Assembly: GCA_030374805.1 (NCBI GenBank)
Contig: JARGSG010000004.1
Span: 1,488,001-1,552,000 of the forward strand
DNA length: 64,000 nt
Origin: Gracilaria gracilis
Taxonomy: Eukaryota > Rhodophyta > Florideophyceae > Gracilariales > Gracilariaceae
Reading direction: 5' to 3'
Below, one piece after another: positions 35,826 through 46,389 of this stretch; position 1 is the stretch's first letter; each line of letters starts with the position of its first letter. The notes under the pieces are model-generated. The model did no database searches. It was not told the DNA's origin and was given only the letters and a program-made list of their open reading frames with translations. The translations under genes were made by a program, and so were the position numbers.

Positions 35826-37445
35826 ATCGAATCAATACATCAGGCGCCTCCTATCCCCACTCCAATCAATACATGTCACCCCGTTTGAGTGGCCAACCAA
35901 TTGCTGCCCCACGGGCTCCCCTCTCTCTACCTCCCACACCCGCACTGTCTTGCCCCAAGACCCACAAGCCACACGCCTTTCGTCTCTGCTCCACGCAACA
36001 CATGTCACCCACTTCGTGTGTCCGGCCAGCGGTTGTCCCACGGGCTTCCAGCCCTTCACCTCCCACATCCGCATCGTCTTTTCCAAACATCCAGACGCCA
36101 CAAGTCTTTCGTCTTTGCAGCACGCACTACATGTCACCCACTTTGTGTGGCCAGCCAAATTCTGTCCCATAAGTTTCCATCTGATTGCTTCCCACACTCG
36201 AACCATCTTGTCCTCAGACCCAGTCGCAACACGTCTGCCGTCCTCGCTCCATGCAAAGCATCTTTCCTTCTTTGCCTCGCCTACCAGTGGCTGTGCTACG
36301 GGCTGCCACGTCTCCACCTCTCACATCCACACTGTTCTGTCACCACACTTAGGAACTACACGCCTCAAGTTCTTCCTCCACCCAACAGCCCTTACCGAAG
36401 AATTGTGGCCAAACAAGTGCTGTCCTACGGGCTTTCCCCTATTCATCTCCCACAGCCGCACAGTCAAGTCAAGACACCCACACACCATATGCCTGCCGTC
36501 CCAGCTCAATGAAATACATGTCATCTAGTGTTGCTGATCCATCAGGAGCAGTCCCACGCACTCTCCGCTCTCCACTGCTCATAGCCACACTGTCTTGTCC
36601 TTGGAGCTAGACACCACACTTTTCCCGTCTTTGCTCCATGCAACACACTTCACCATGTCTGTGTGTCCGACAAACGGCTCTCCCCTAGGCTCTCCTCTCT
36701 CCAGCTCTCGCATCTGCAACCTTCCATCTTGTAAACCACAGAGTACTAGTGTTCCATTCGGGTTGAGAGCTCTGCATCGAATCCCAATAGCAAACCAGTG
36801 ATTTGTTTCATTCGCCTCCAAGTTCCATATCACAACTTGTTCGTTCTCGAATAGCATCACAACAGTCTTCAAATCATGACTTAGTTCGGAATCAATCGGC
36901 CGCCACTTCTCTTCGCCGACGTCAGTTAGATCATGTGAAAGCGATTCAGTTTCAACTGACAAAAAGCTATATTTTGATACTCCAAATCTCTCATTGTGTT
37001 CCACAAAGAAAAAGGAAACCCTTGTCTCATCAAACCGTAATGAAAGTGGCTCGCCGGTACCTGTCAGCACCTCTGCAGCCGCAGTACCCGCTTGTTTCAG
37101 GAAACCTATCGATTCTTTTGCCCAATGTCTAGGTGCACATCGCTCAATCTCTACAACGAAATCCCTGGGTTTTTCGCACTGCGTCGCGTATCAAACCAGC
37201 TGCCCATGGATCTGGAACCAAGAATCTCGCTTTCTTTTGGCAACTTGCGTGTAGCTCATGCGAACCACTTTCCGTATCATTTCCATGTGCTTGCAGAAGG
37301 TCTTGTCATTTTAATTCATACCAAGAGTAACCTCCTTTCCGACATCAAAATCTTGCTCAACTGCGTATATCCTCTCGTTGTGAAGTCGATTCAATATCCA
37401 TTGCGGCTCAGAGAGCATCCACAGTAGATGTTTCCCATATACCGG
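35826..37445 (-). pseudogene. NB-ARC/WD40 gene, C-terminal WD40 propeller
   Basis: One minus frame encodes a linker (RKVVRMSYTQVAKRKRDSW, PRDFVVEIERCAPRHWA), then at least seven WD40 repeats, several with GHTKWVTC...VAWS...VRVWEV spacing of about 43 residues, plus two weaker repeats before them. WD40 propellers usually sense a ligand in STAND proteins. Stops: TAA and TGA in the linker, TGA 36579-36581, a TAG before MTCISL, TGA after RTVWM, and TGA after RRLMY. Three of the TGAs stand where the repeat pattern requires Trp, so this is a decayed gene. No programmed readthrough is implied. Confidence 0.8.
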
Positions 37446-38400
37446 TCCTCGCAGAGAACGACACACGTTATCGTGGATGTAACTATCATTTTCAGTGTTT
37501 TACCATGCCCACCTTTCGTGTTCACCATCCGTTGGTTGTGTGGTAACTTCCATTTGCTGCTCAGTGCCCTCATGAACGGTTCCATTCACATTGAAACAAC
37601 ACAGTTTCTGAGAAAATCGCATGGATCCTATTTTCCTTCGCTTATAAAATACTCCAACTTGATTTCTTGATGACTGCCTCACATCTTACCCTCTCGAGCC
37701 CTTTTGTTTTGGCCAATATAGTTACTAACGAGTTATTTTCAATAACTCTGCACCTCGTATCGTTGCAAAGCTCTACGAATATCAATATCGAAGACGACAT
37801 CATTGTGGAAATCATTTTTGTAGCACAATGACGCGGGTGCTGACAAACCCAACAGAACGAACAAATTCCAGGAGGTACCAGCCAATAATGGCGATGTGCA
37901 GCAATGCACAAGAAATTGAAAGAGTAAAAACGGCAAAAGCCTACTAAACTCCAGACGAAGGCTCGGAGGTATACGGCTGAAGTCTTTTCCAACATCCAGA
38001 CAGAACTCCAAACAAATTGGCTAGAGCCTGCGTCAAACTCTAGATAAAGACTCGGGTAGAAACGGTTAAAACCCGTGTCAAAGTTCAGACCCGAGTTTGG
38101 GAACCAACGGCAAAAACTCGTGCCGAACTCAGACACAAGCCTGGAAATGACTAGAAAAAATGACGGGAGCTAATCCCCAGTGGTAGACAAAAAATTTTAA
38201 AAGGAAAAGAAAGAAAACGGAAAGGCAAGATCCACCAAAAGACCAAAGAGATAGTAGGGAAAGGAAGGGAAATCCTACCAATAGAAACGAAGGAAAGGAG
38301 GGGTGAAAGGTTGCCAGCTGTTGCTGTTTACGAGTTGGTGATGTGGGTGGTGGGTGGTTGGAGAGGACCGAAGAAGGGCCATCTCGATGACCACCCAGCC
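37446..38400. other. Tandem-repeat and low-complexity segment inside the NB-ARC/WD40 locus
   Basis: Holds a degenerate tandem repeat of about 45 bp: units at 37946-37990, 37991-38034, 38035-38079, 38080-38124 and a partial unit to about 38150, with a possible eroded unit before. The plus strand codes a degenerate 15-residue repeat in one frame. A purine-rich stretch (38150-38310) follows. Minus-strand coding between the NB-ARC and WD40 parts may pass through here but cannot be traced. Confidence 0.55.
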
Positions 38401-39257
38401 TATACAGACGTATCTACCTTCGATTCTAACTCTTGTTTGAAGGTACTATATCGTAGAAATTATTTCTAGTGTCTCGTATTTTTACGTCCATCACCAGTGG
38501 TAAGGCAACATTTCGTCGCCTTACTAGCCCCTTACTAGCTCCTCTTCTAACGTTGGCAGCCATTGAAGTCTTCTGCTCAAGTTGTCAGAGAGCTTCTAGA
38601 AGGTCTGGAGATCTCGAAAATGTCCTTGACAAATCGAGACTCATCGTAAGACGGTTAGAATGCTCTAGAACGTTTTTAATTAAAGCTCTGGTATCAAAAT
38701 TCTATCCTGGTCACACGACCTGTTGCATGTGATACTTTGTCACTGTCAATCGGTATCGTGACTGCATCCTGGTCACACGACCGATTAGTTGCCCATGATA
38801 TTGTGTCACTCTCAGCCGCACCTCACTGAGTGTTCAAGTCCGAGTGTATATTAGCATTTTTCCGTTTGCCCATCCTCGACTGGTACACTCTTCAACCTTC
38901 CGTATGGATTCATCAGCTACTTTTCCGAATGCCACTTCGGTTCCGGCCGCTGATGTTAACGTCAAGCTCGAAGATTCAGAGAGCGATGACTCCATCGAGT
39001 TCGTGCCAGAGGTCCGCGCTTCATCTGACCCTCAGCCGGCCTCCGCCCTCCGCCGGTCCTGCCCCGTCTGGCGGGTCCGGTGTGCCAGATGTGCCTTTAC
39101 CCCGGGCCTATTTAACTGGCTGGCAGGACGCTTCCCGGGCCGTAGAGGAGTTGATGAACCGCCACCGCCCGTCGGGGGCAACTTACGCGGCATTTTCGGG
39201 GATCATACGGACCCTCCTACGGTTCAATCTGGCCCTTGAGGCCCGCCTTATTCATTA
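38401..39257 (+). mobile_element. Fragment of an unknown LTR-type element (tentative)
   Basis: Lies between the NB-ARC part and the WD40 part of the minus-strand gene, but its own coding potential is on the plus strand. Features: a TGGTATCA primer-site-like motif near 38690, two near-copies of ATCCTGGTCACACGACC (38704 and 38767), and a gag-like acidic N-terminus from 38905 (MDSSATFPNATSVPAADV), which after one frame change continues as YLTGWQDASRAVEELMNRH to 39258. No partner LTR or target-site duplication found. Confidence 0.4.
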
Positions 39258-40343
39258 AACTTTTCTCCCTTTTTTTCTGCTTCACAATCATGGAGCTGAA
39301 TTAACACTAATCTTTCATTGTACATCTTGCGGAGAATGCTCATCTCTTCGAGTTTTTCAACAACATTCTCAGCACCTGCCAAGTTGGGCAAAGCCCAAAG
39401 GTATCGAAACATACGGATCGGAACTAGCTTCTGCTTTTCAAGCACACAAAGAGCGCGAAACATCTCGTCGAACCCAATCTCGTTGTGCTCGGACTGCAAA
39501 ACATCCAAAGAGGTATCAACAATCAATATTACCGAACCGTAGAGCTCTATGACATCTTCTGCAATGCGCTGTGTTTTGGAACGAATGCGGTCATACACAT
39601 GGCTCCATTCGTTCGCAGTATCATCGAATCGTCCTCGGCTTCTCTTGACCACTTTTTCGCCAACAACTCCAATTACTAGAGGAAGTCCATTGCACACTTG
39701 CAGTATACCTCTCACTGGCTCTTCATTCTTTTCGCTCAAAGTAACTTTCCAGTCGAATCCAGCAGGATTCATTAGCATCCTTCGAGCCATCTCGTCGTGC
39801 GTCTACTTCGTTGAGAATTCAATAACTCTGTCTTTGTCGCATGCGTTTATGACCTCCTTGGATCTCTTTTTGTCAACAAGACGGCTTCGTGCGCTCACCA
39901 TTATCTTCAGAATTCTCAACACTGAAGAGCTAATCCCATTCTCCAGCGATATATCGTCGATGAGGAAAAGACAATATACATCTCTGAACCATGTTGATGC
40001 CTGGTTTGCGACCTCTTGCAACCTGGTTTCTGTTTGCACTCTCTCCGCCAACGACGGATTCCAAGTGCGTGCCACCACTGTAGCGATTCCTTGTACTACG
40101 CTTGACAGATTAGCACAGTTTCCAAATTGGATGTAAAGGATACCTCCAGGAAATCTCTGCTTGATATCGTCATCGTCTTTTAGCCCTCGCAGTGCACATG
40201 TCTTTCCAACACCTCCCATTCCAAGAGCAACAAATCCAACTACTCTATTCTTGTCCTCCTTCAGCACTGCCGCCTTCAGTTGTCCTTCACAAGTCAAAGT
40301 TGGGCAGTAATCCAAATTGAGTCGAAGAGGATTGGGTGGGACG
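39248..40343 (-). pseudogene. NB-ARC/WD40 gene, nucleotide-binding domain
   Basis: STAND NTPase domain: Walker A GMGGVGKT, Walker B-like CLFLIDDI, sensor-like VSARSR, and GLPL motif (CNGLPLVIGVVG). It binds and exchanges ATP or ADP in this family. Two open frames (39803-40315 and 39248-39790) are the same frame, separated by one TAG at 39803-39805 (FSTK-stop-THDEMARR). The 5' end is cut by the chromovirus LTR at 40344. The frame upstream reads VPPNPLRLN and continues into the N-terminal part at 50678. Confidence 0.85.
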
Positions 40344-40654
40344 TGTGGTGTATAGAGGGCTGGGAAAAGTGAGGAAGATGTTAAATCAGACGCCTGCCTG
40401 GTGTCATTTCTAGTTTACTGATCCATCCGCAGGGCTTTTAAGGAGCCATTCGGACTCTTCTGCAAGACGTATTTCATTATACGTCGCGTTCTATAGCAAA
40501 ACTAATAACTAATTCAAGCCTTTCGTACTCTCTCTTGTGTTTGTGTGGGTATTGCAAACCGAATGAAACACAGCGCGCGGCTTGAAGCACGAAAAACGCT
40601 TGAAGTACGCGACTGTCTCTAATGTAGGCCAGTTTTTCTGTCTTCAGCACGATA
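40344..40654 (-). repeat. 3' LTR of third chromovirus
   Basis: Aligns with 50363-50672. A G-rich polypurine tract (cctgggggggatga on the minus strand) lies immediately upstream at 40655-40669. Exact ends follow from the TSD and could shift by a few bases. Confidence 0.8.
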
Positions 40655-40711
40655 TCATCCCCCCCAGGTCCGACTTTTCTGATTGGCACCTCGAGTTAGG
40701 CCGACCGACTT

Positions 40712-41669
40712 TCAATAACGGCGGATGATGTCGACGTCGTTGAAATTACTAACTGGCTCCCAGCTTGGCTCGACGTTCTTGTCTTTCCAGAAAACAAAGC
40801 AGCTCATTTTCCAATTCATTTCTGTCTGAAGGTCTAAAATCTCTTTACCTCCAAAGGTGCTTCCTCAATTGCCACCCAATCGCCCGTTCGCACAACTACT
40901 TTCAAATGATCAGGCGGCACGGCACGTTTCAAGTTGCCCGTCGCGCAAAACATAAGCGCCGCCACGATTCTTTCGTACTAAAGTAAATGACCCCTCGAAT
41001 CTTGCGTCCCGCTTGGAATCCTTAGTTACATCTCTCATCTGGACCAAAGCTCCAGAGGGAAATGCATTAGGTTTGATCATTCGTCAGCCTGCATCAATAT
41101 AACTGGCGTCCTTCTTCTTGATCTGCTGCACCCGCTTCGTCACGGACGGAAAGGCTTCTTGCGTCACATTTTGTTGATGCTTTTTTCAGAGCTCAAGGCT
41201 GGGCGGTGACGAAGTGGCGGTCAGGCTAAACTTCTCAAACCCATTCATCGTACGGCAAAACATCAAGGAAAGTGGTGTAGACCTAGCGAAGGCAGCATTC
41301 TTTCAGATTTTGACAAGCAGCACGAAAGGCACGTATTCTTTCCATCGATATGCGGCACTATCGAGTTCCTTAAAAAGCATCTTTTTTACTCTACCATTAA
41401 CCCTTTCAACTGCGCCATTTGCGCAGGAGTTGTATGGAAAAATAGTGCGATGGTTGATGCCGTTGATCTCCACCAGTTCCTTAACGAGTTCATTAACGAA
41501 TTCCGAACGGTTGTCGGACTGGATGATCTTTGGGATTTCAAATATGGACATCAACTCCCACACTGCGAAAGCAATTTTTTCGATTTCCTTGCTCTTAAAA
41601 AGCCGTAGAACAGCGAATTTTGTCATCATGCAGACGATGTTTAGTAAGGTTTTGTGACCGTTGTCGGAA
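40712..41669 (-). pseudogene. Integrase core and chromodomain of third chromovirus (left of TRIM)
   Basis: Integrase continues from the TRIM junction as PVSDNGHKTLLNIVCMMTKF, then the second Asp (IIQSDNRSEFVNEL) and the Glu (NGAVERVNGRVKK) of the D,D,E triad. Further on, after frame breaks, a short chromodomain reads CFVFWKDKNVEPSWEPVSNF and ends RRY-stop at 40712-40714. Confidence 0.8.
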
Positions 41670-41674
41670 ACTGG

Positions 41675-41754
41675 TATTAGAAAACAGATGAGCTATTGGC
41701 GCTATGCTCTCTTGTGACACAGGGCGTGCAGTTCATGTATTTGAACTTTCAACA
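41675..41754 (-). repeat. TRIM 3' terminal repeat
   Basis: 80 bp, identical to 46795-46874. Starts TGTTGAAAG on the minus strand. Confidence 0.88.
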
Positions 41755-41845
41755 CTCCCCTTCGACCTGTGCTCACTGTCAAGCCGAAGGACAAAGCTTA
41801 CAGAAGAACTGATCTGCCTGATCTGGTTACCTTCACACTGTAACT

Positions 41846-42156
41846 TGTAGCGACACTGACGCCGCCTGCACGAGCAGTCTTGTGAGACTGTGTACTGCAC
41901 AGACAACTTGTATCTGGCAAACTCGTGCGGTGACTACCATCTGACATGTGTAGTGCAGCGCGTTGCGGTCTCAGGGCGTTCCACGACGGATCAACATCCA
42001 TGCCGTTCTAAACAAAGATTTAGAGCACGCATGGAACACAATAGCTGTGTATTCATCCTTGATGGTAGACTATAAAACACAGCTAGACACTCAATAACCG
42101 AAGAGGAAAGCAATTCCTCGGACACCTTCTCATCTCAGTCAATCCCTATTTCAACA
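41846..42156 (+). repeat. 5' LTR of Copia
   Basis: TGTAGCGACACTGACG...TTTCAACA. A TATAAAA box at 42071-42077 is a likely promoter element. It lacks the AATAAA present in the 3' copy (one A fewer). Confidence 0.93.
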
Positions 42157-42169
42157 GGTTATCGGGCCC
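42157..42169 (+). promoter_or_regulatory. Copia primer-binding site
   Basis: GGTTATCGGGCCC directly follows the LTR. It is complementary to the anticodon stem-loop region of initiator tRNA-Met apart from one extra base. This is the internal half-tRNA priming used by Drosophila copia and Ty5. Confidence 0.7.
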
Positions 42170-42236
42170 CTACACGCACAGTCAACAAGTTCAACTTCTA
42201 CGCTTTCCCTCTTTGACATCCCGTAGCTAATCGAGG

Positions 42237-44804
42237 ATGTCGGAATCGTTGTTCGAGGCCGCAAGGCTTCGCATTTCTCTGCTCAAAGCAGACAACTACT
42301 TCATGTGGTCACATAAAATTGAACTAGTCCTTAGGTCAAAGGGTGTGTGGCAAATTGTGAGTGGCGCAGAAGCGAGACCTGAAGACGATGAAGAAAGGAA
42401 GAAGTATGATACCCGCTGCGATACTGCACTCACGTGCATATTGCTCTCCGTTCATGAATCTTGTGTGGCGCCAGTGATGAAGATGCGAAATCTTTTTGAG
42501 GTGTGGCACACGCTGCAATCAAACTTCGAAATGGTTTCGCAGGCAAGTATCGACGCACTACTCGAACGATACCAGGACATGCAGATGGACGCATCTGAGA
42601 GCGTTCTGGACTACATCAATCGCTTGTCAGTCATTGAGCTGAAACTTGGTGGCATAGGACAGACTGTGTCCGATGCTGAAAGACTGAGAGCCATACTGAG
42701 AGGTCTAACGAAGGAGTTCGAAGTCACGGCTGAGGTGATAAACCAGACCCGGGCTAGTTTGAAGGACGCTGTACCAAGGTTGATTGCCAGAGAGGGACAA
42801 CTCGACAAGCATAGGAGAGGCTCAAACGTCAATGGGTTTCAGACCAAAGCTCTCCAGGTGCACACCAAGCGATCCTCCCGCTCGATCAGATGCCACCACT
42901 GTCGTAAGAAGGGGCATGTTAAGAAGGACTGCTGGGAAAACCCTGATGGTCCACAGTACAAGGGAAAGAAGTCAAACAAGAAGGGTCAGTCCTGTCAAGA
43001 CGACGGGAATGAATCGGACAGTGTAGCAGCTCTTCTTGTAGCACAGTGTCAGCACTCTGATGATGCTGAAATGGAAACTGTTATTCTCACTTATGATGTT
43101 GGTGACCATTCGGACAGCGTAGCTCTGAAGGACACGGCTCTGGCTGCCAACCACAAAGTTCACAAGGATCAGGAACAATGCTGGTATCTTGACTCCGGTG
43201 CATCCAGGCACATTACGAACAATAAGAGCTATTTTTCATCAACACTACGACCGTCGTCGAAGAAGAATGTATCCATTGGTGATGGCACCAAGGTTATTGT
43301 TGCAGGTGAAGGCAGAGCACAATGTTGGGTACCAAATGAAAGGGGAATCCTTACTAAGACTTACCTACATAACGTCTTATATGTACCAGACCTCATGTGT
43401 AGCCTCATCTCGGTCAGTGCAATCCGTCCTAGAGGGTATATGGCGGTATTCCTGACTAACGCAGAAGGCAATGGGGCGGCTTTGATACTGAACCAAGAGA
43501 CTAATCAGCTTCTCACAATGGGTAGAGAAATAGCTGAAGGACTGTATGAACTGGGGGTGTACCCCACAGCCGAAAACACGAGTACATCTTTGATTGTACG
43601 TGGTAACCAGAAGTTTACTGAGTTATGGCATCAGAGACTTGGTCATCCAAGTCTTGACTATCTCCGGAAGACTCTTAATCTTGTCACAGGCGTTCCCAAG
43701 ACTAAGCTGAGTGCCATTGGCCACTGTGAGCCATGTGCAGAGGGAAAGTCTACGCGAGTCTCACGACTACCGCTAACTGCTCCAACTGCAATCGAGGTAC
43801 TGGAGCTCGTTCATACAGACGTCCTGGGACCTGTAGATGTCCAAACACTATCGAGATCCCAATACTTCGTTTCGTTGTATGATGACAAGAGTCGCTTGTC
43901 TGCAATCAGGCTTCTCAGGGACAGAACTCAGGTTAATGATAGGGTGAAAGACATGATCGCCTTATTCGAAACACAGTCTGGAAAGAAGCTAAAGCGGATT
44001 AGATATGACAATGCCGGTGAATATCTTTCTGAGAGTATGTCTCTATGGCTTCGGACGAAGGGAATCCAACTCGAACCAGCGCCTGCGTACTGCCCGGAAT
44101 CTAACGGTAAAGCCGAGAGGCTAAACCGCACCCTCAACGACAAAGCGAGAACAATGTTACGAGTGGTGGAAGATACTCCTCGTAGCAGTCAGCTGCGGGG
44201 AGAGGCTGTTACCACAGCGAACTATCTCAGGAACCGAACATTTGTTCGTCGAGATGGTGAACCTGACATGACACCAATTGAGATCTTCACGGGTAAGAAG
44301 CCGAATATCTCACACTTACGCACTTTTGGTGCGCAGTGTTACGTGCACATTCCCAAAGAGCGCCGTAAGAGGAGCGCCAAATACAAGAACCGAACGATTA
44401 AGGGAATCCTTGTTGGCTACGAACGCGGAAAATGCTACAGGGTATATGTTCCTGATAAGAACAAAGTAATGATCTCTAAGGATGTAACCTTCAATGAGGA
44501 TATTACGGGATGGCCGAAGGCCACCATAACACTACTTGCAGACGAAGTAAACCTAGCCGAGGTCCAAGGAGTTGATTCTATGGAAGATGAAGCAACGAAT
44601 CTGGATATGAAGAGTGAAGCCATGGAAGTGGACTGGAATCAGAAGACCGTGAAGAAAGAAGATGTCTCGGAGGATGAAGAAGATGAAGACGACCTTGTTT
44701 TCATGAGTGACCCACTACCCTCCCGAGCCACGACGGTCGACCAGACCGAGACAACAGCCACAGCGTTTCACTCCAGATACTGTCTTCGCAATGCTCACAG
44801 GTAA
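42237..44804 (+). CDS. Copia Gag-protease-integrase polyprotein
   Basis: 855 codons from ATG 42237 to TAA. Gag of UBN2 type (residues 1-200), zinc knuckle CHHCRKKGHVKKDC (about 219-232), protease WYLDSGASRHIT (about 317), GAG-pre-integrase zinc region (LWHQRLGHPS, CEPC), and integrase core with Asp (VHTDVLGPV), Asp (RYDNAGEYLS) and Glu (ESNGKAERLN). All catalytic residues are visible. The frame overlaps the RT frame by 98 nt. Codons for Gln are only CAA or CAG. Confidence 0.95.
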   Translation: MSESLFEAARLRISLLKADNYFMWSHKIELVLRSKGVWQIVSGAEARPEDDEERKKYDTRCDTALTCILLSVHESCVAPVMKMRNLFEVWHTLQSNFEMVSQASIDALLERYQDMQMDASESVLDYINRLSVIELKLGGIGQTVSDAERLRAILRGLTKEFEVTAEVINQTRASLKDAVPRLIAREGQLDKHRRGSNVNGFQTKALQVHTKRSSRSIRCHHCRKKGHVKKDCWENPDGPQYKGKKSNKKGQSCQDDGNESDSVAALLVAQCQHSDDAEMETVILTYDVGDHSDSVALKDTALAANHKVHKDQEQCWYLDSGASRHITNNKSYFSSTLRPSSKKNVSIGDGTKVIVAGEGRAQCWVPNERGILTKTYLHNVLYVPDLMCSLISVSAIRPRGYMAVFLTNAEGNGAALILNQETNQLLTMGREIAEGLYELGVYPTAENTSTSLIVRGNQKFTELWHQRLGHPSLDYLRKTLNLVTGVPKTKLSAIGHCEPCAEGKSTRVSRLPLTAPTAIEVLELVHTDVLGPVDVQTLSRSQYFVSLYDDKSRLSAIRLLRDRTQVNDRVKDMIALFETQSGKKLKRIRYDNAGEYLSESMSLWLRTKGIQLEPAPAYCPESNGKAERLNRTLNDKARTMLRVVEDTPRSSQLRGEAVTTANYLRNRTFVRRDGEPDMTPIEIFTGKKPNISHLRTFGAQCYVHIPKERRKRSAKYKNRTIKGILVGYERGKCYRVYVPDKNKVMISKDVTFNEDITGWPKATITLLADEVNLAEVQGVDSMEDEATNLDMKSEAMEVDWNQKTVKKEDVSEDEEDEDDLVFMSDPLPSRATTVDQTETTATAFHSRYCLRNAHR

Positions 44805-46389
44805 CATCATGGGCAATGACGACAATGATAGCCCTTTGACTGTTCGAGAAGCAATCAATGGCGCAGAGGCCACACAGTGGAAGGCGGCCATGAAAGAAGA
44901 AATGAATCACATGAAGGAGCGATCGGTCTGGGAACTAGTCCCGCGTCCGCCGAACTGCAAACCAATCTCCAATCGTTGGTTATTCTTGAAGAAGCACGAT
45001 GAGAAAGGCAGTGTTGAGCGCTACCGGGCACGTCTTGTAGCTCGTGGCTTTACCCAGCGAGCAGGTATAGATTACACTGAGCTTTTTTCACCTGTTGTCA
45101 AGTACAGCACCGTTAGAGCAGTGTTATCAGTTATGGCAGCCTATGGAATGGAAGCTGTACAGTTCGATGTATGCACAGCTTTCCTGTATGGTGATCTCTC
45201 CGAAGAAATGTACATGCGCCAACCCGAAGGATTCATGAACCAGACAAAGCCTGACCATGTCTACAAGCTCAAGAAATCCATCTACGGGCTCAAGCAAGCG
45301 GCCAGAGCCTGGCGTAGAAAGTTTAAGTTGATCATGCGTGAGTTGGGGTGCAAGCTGTCTGAAAACGATCCAGGTCTATTCTTCTATGAAGTTGGACAAT
45401 ATCGCCTACTGATACTAGTGTACGTGGATGATGGTCTGGTAGTCGGCAGACGCCAAGACGATATACTACACTTTGTGCAGAAACTGCAGAAATGTATTCA
45501 GATCCGAGTATATAATGAGCCACGGAAGTTTCTTGGAATGATCATCGAGCGTAGCGGAAATGGAAAAGCACTACGTGTTCATAATGCACCTATGATTGAA
45601 CGTTTGGCTCAAAAGTTTCGAGTTGACACAGCAGCTGCCGTCAATGTCCCACTCCAGAGCACACACTTTCACAAATCAGATGACAAGAATGCAGACGAAA
45701 CTCCATTTCGTGAATTAGTGGGGTCATTGATGCACTTGTGCAACACTGTACGACCGGACATTTCGTTTCCTGTAGGATACTTGGCTCGTTTCATGACATG
45801 CCACTCTCGTGAACACTGGAACGCTGCTAAGAAAGTTTTGAAGTACCTATATACCACAAAGAATTCTGTGATTGAGTACAAAGCAGGAAGCGCAGTGGTC
45901 TTAGAAGGTACATCTGATTCGGACTTTGCCGGTGATCGTAACGATAGGAAGTCTACAAGTGGTTTTGTCTTCACGTTCTGTGGTGGACCGATCTCATGCC
46001 GTAGTAAGAAGCAGACAGTTGTCGCCCAATCTACTTTGGAGGCGGAATATGTGGCTATGTCATTTGCAGTTCGAGAGGGAATATGGTTAAGAAGATTAAT
46101 GAACGAACTGCTTGGTCACTCTGAAAAATGCATTGACAGATTCGGAGACAATCAAGGAATGATTACGTTAGCCCGAGATGAAGTCCTCAACGAACGCACC
46201 AAGCACATAGAGGTCAAGTACCATCTAGTGAAAGATTCGGTAGAACGCAACCTCGTGCGAATCGGGTACCGCAAAAGCAATGAATTGGGAGCGGACTTGT
46301 TCACCAAACCACTTGGTCCCGTAGGACACAAACGACTGTGTGTCAAGATTGGAATGGAGATCCTAACATTTGAACGAGAGGGAATGTAG
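44707..46389 (+). CDS. Copia reverse transcriptase-RNase H
   Basis: 560 codons in the +1 frame relative to the upstream polyprotein. The coordinate given is the first codon after a stop (GTG, not an ATG). The start PEPRRSTRPRQQPQRF resembles the hinge normally fused to integrase, so translation must shift +1 near 44707-44722 or this copy carries a 1-bp insertion. RVT_2 motifs: RYRARLVARGFTQR, FDVCTAFLYGDL, SIYGLKQAARAW, catalytic LVYVDDGLVVG. RNase H: TSDSDFAGDRNDRKSTSG, EAEYVAMSFA, TKHIEVKYHLVKD. Confidence 0.93.
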   Translation: MTHYPPEPRRSTRPRQQPQRFTPDTVFAMLTGNIMGNDDNDSPLTVREAINGAEATQWKAAMKEEMNHMKERSVWELVPRPPNCKPISNRWLFLKKHDEKGSVERYRARLVARGFTQRAGIDYTELFSPVVKYSTVRAVLSVMAAYGMEAVQFDVCTAFLYGDLSEEMYMRQPEGFMNQTKPDHVYKLKKSIYGLKQAARAWRRKFKLIMRELGCKLSENDPGLFFYEVGQYRLLILVYVDDGLVVGRRQDDILHFVQKLQKCIQIRVYNEPRKFLGMIIERSGNGKALRVHNAPMIERLAQKFRVDTAAAVNVPLQSTHFHKSDDKNADETPFRELVGSLMHLCNTVRPDISFPVGYLARFMTCHSREHWNAAKKVLKYLYTTKNSVIEYKAGSAVVLEGTSDSDFAGDRNDRKSTSGFVFTFCGGPISCRSKKQTVVAQSTLEAEYVAMSFAVREGIWLRRLMNELLGHSEKCIDRFGDNQGMITLARDEVLNERTKHIEVKYHLVKDSVERNLVRIGYRKSNELGADLFTKPLGPVGHKRLCVKIGMEILTFEREGM

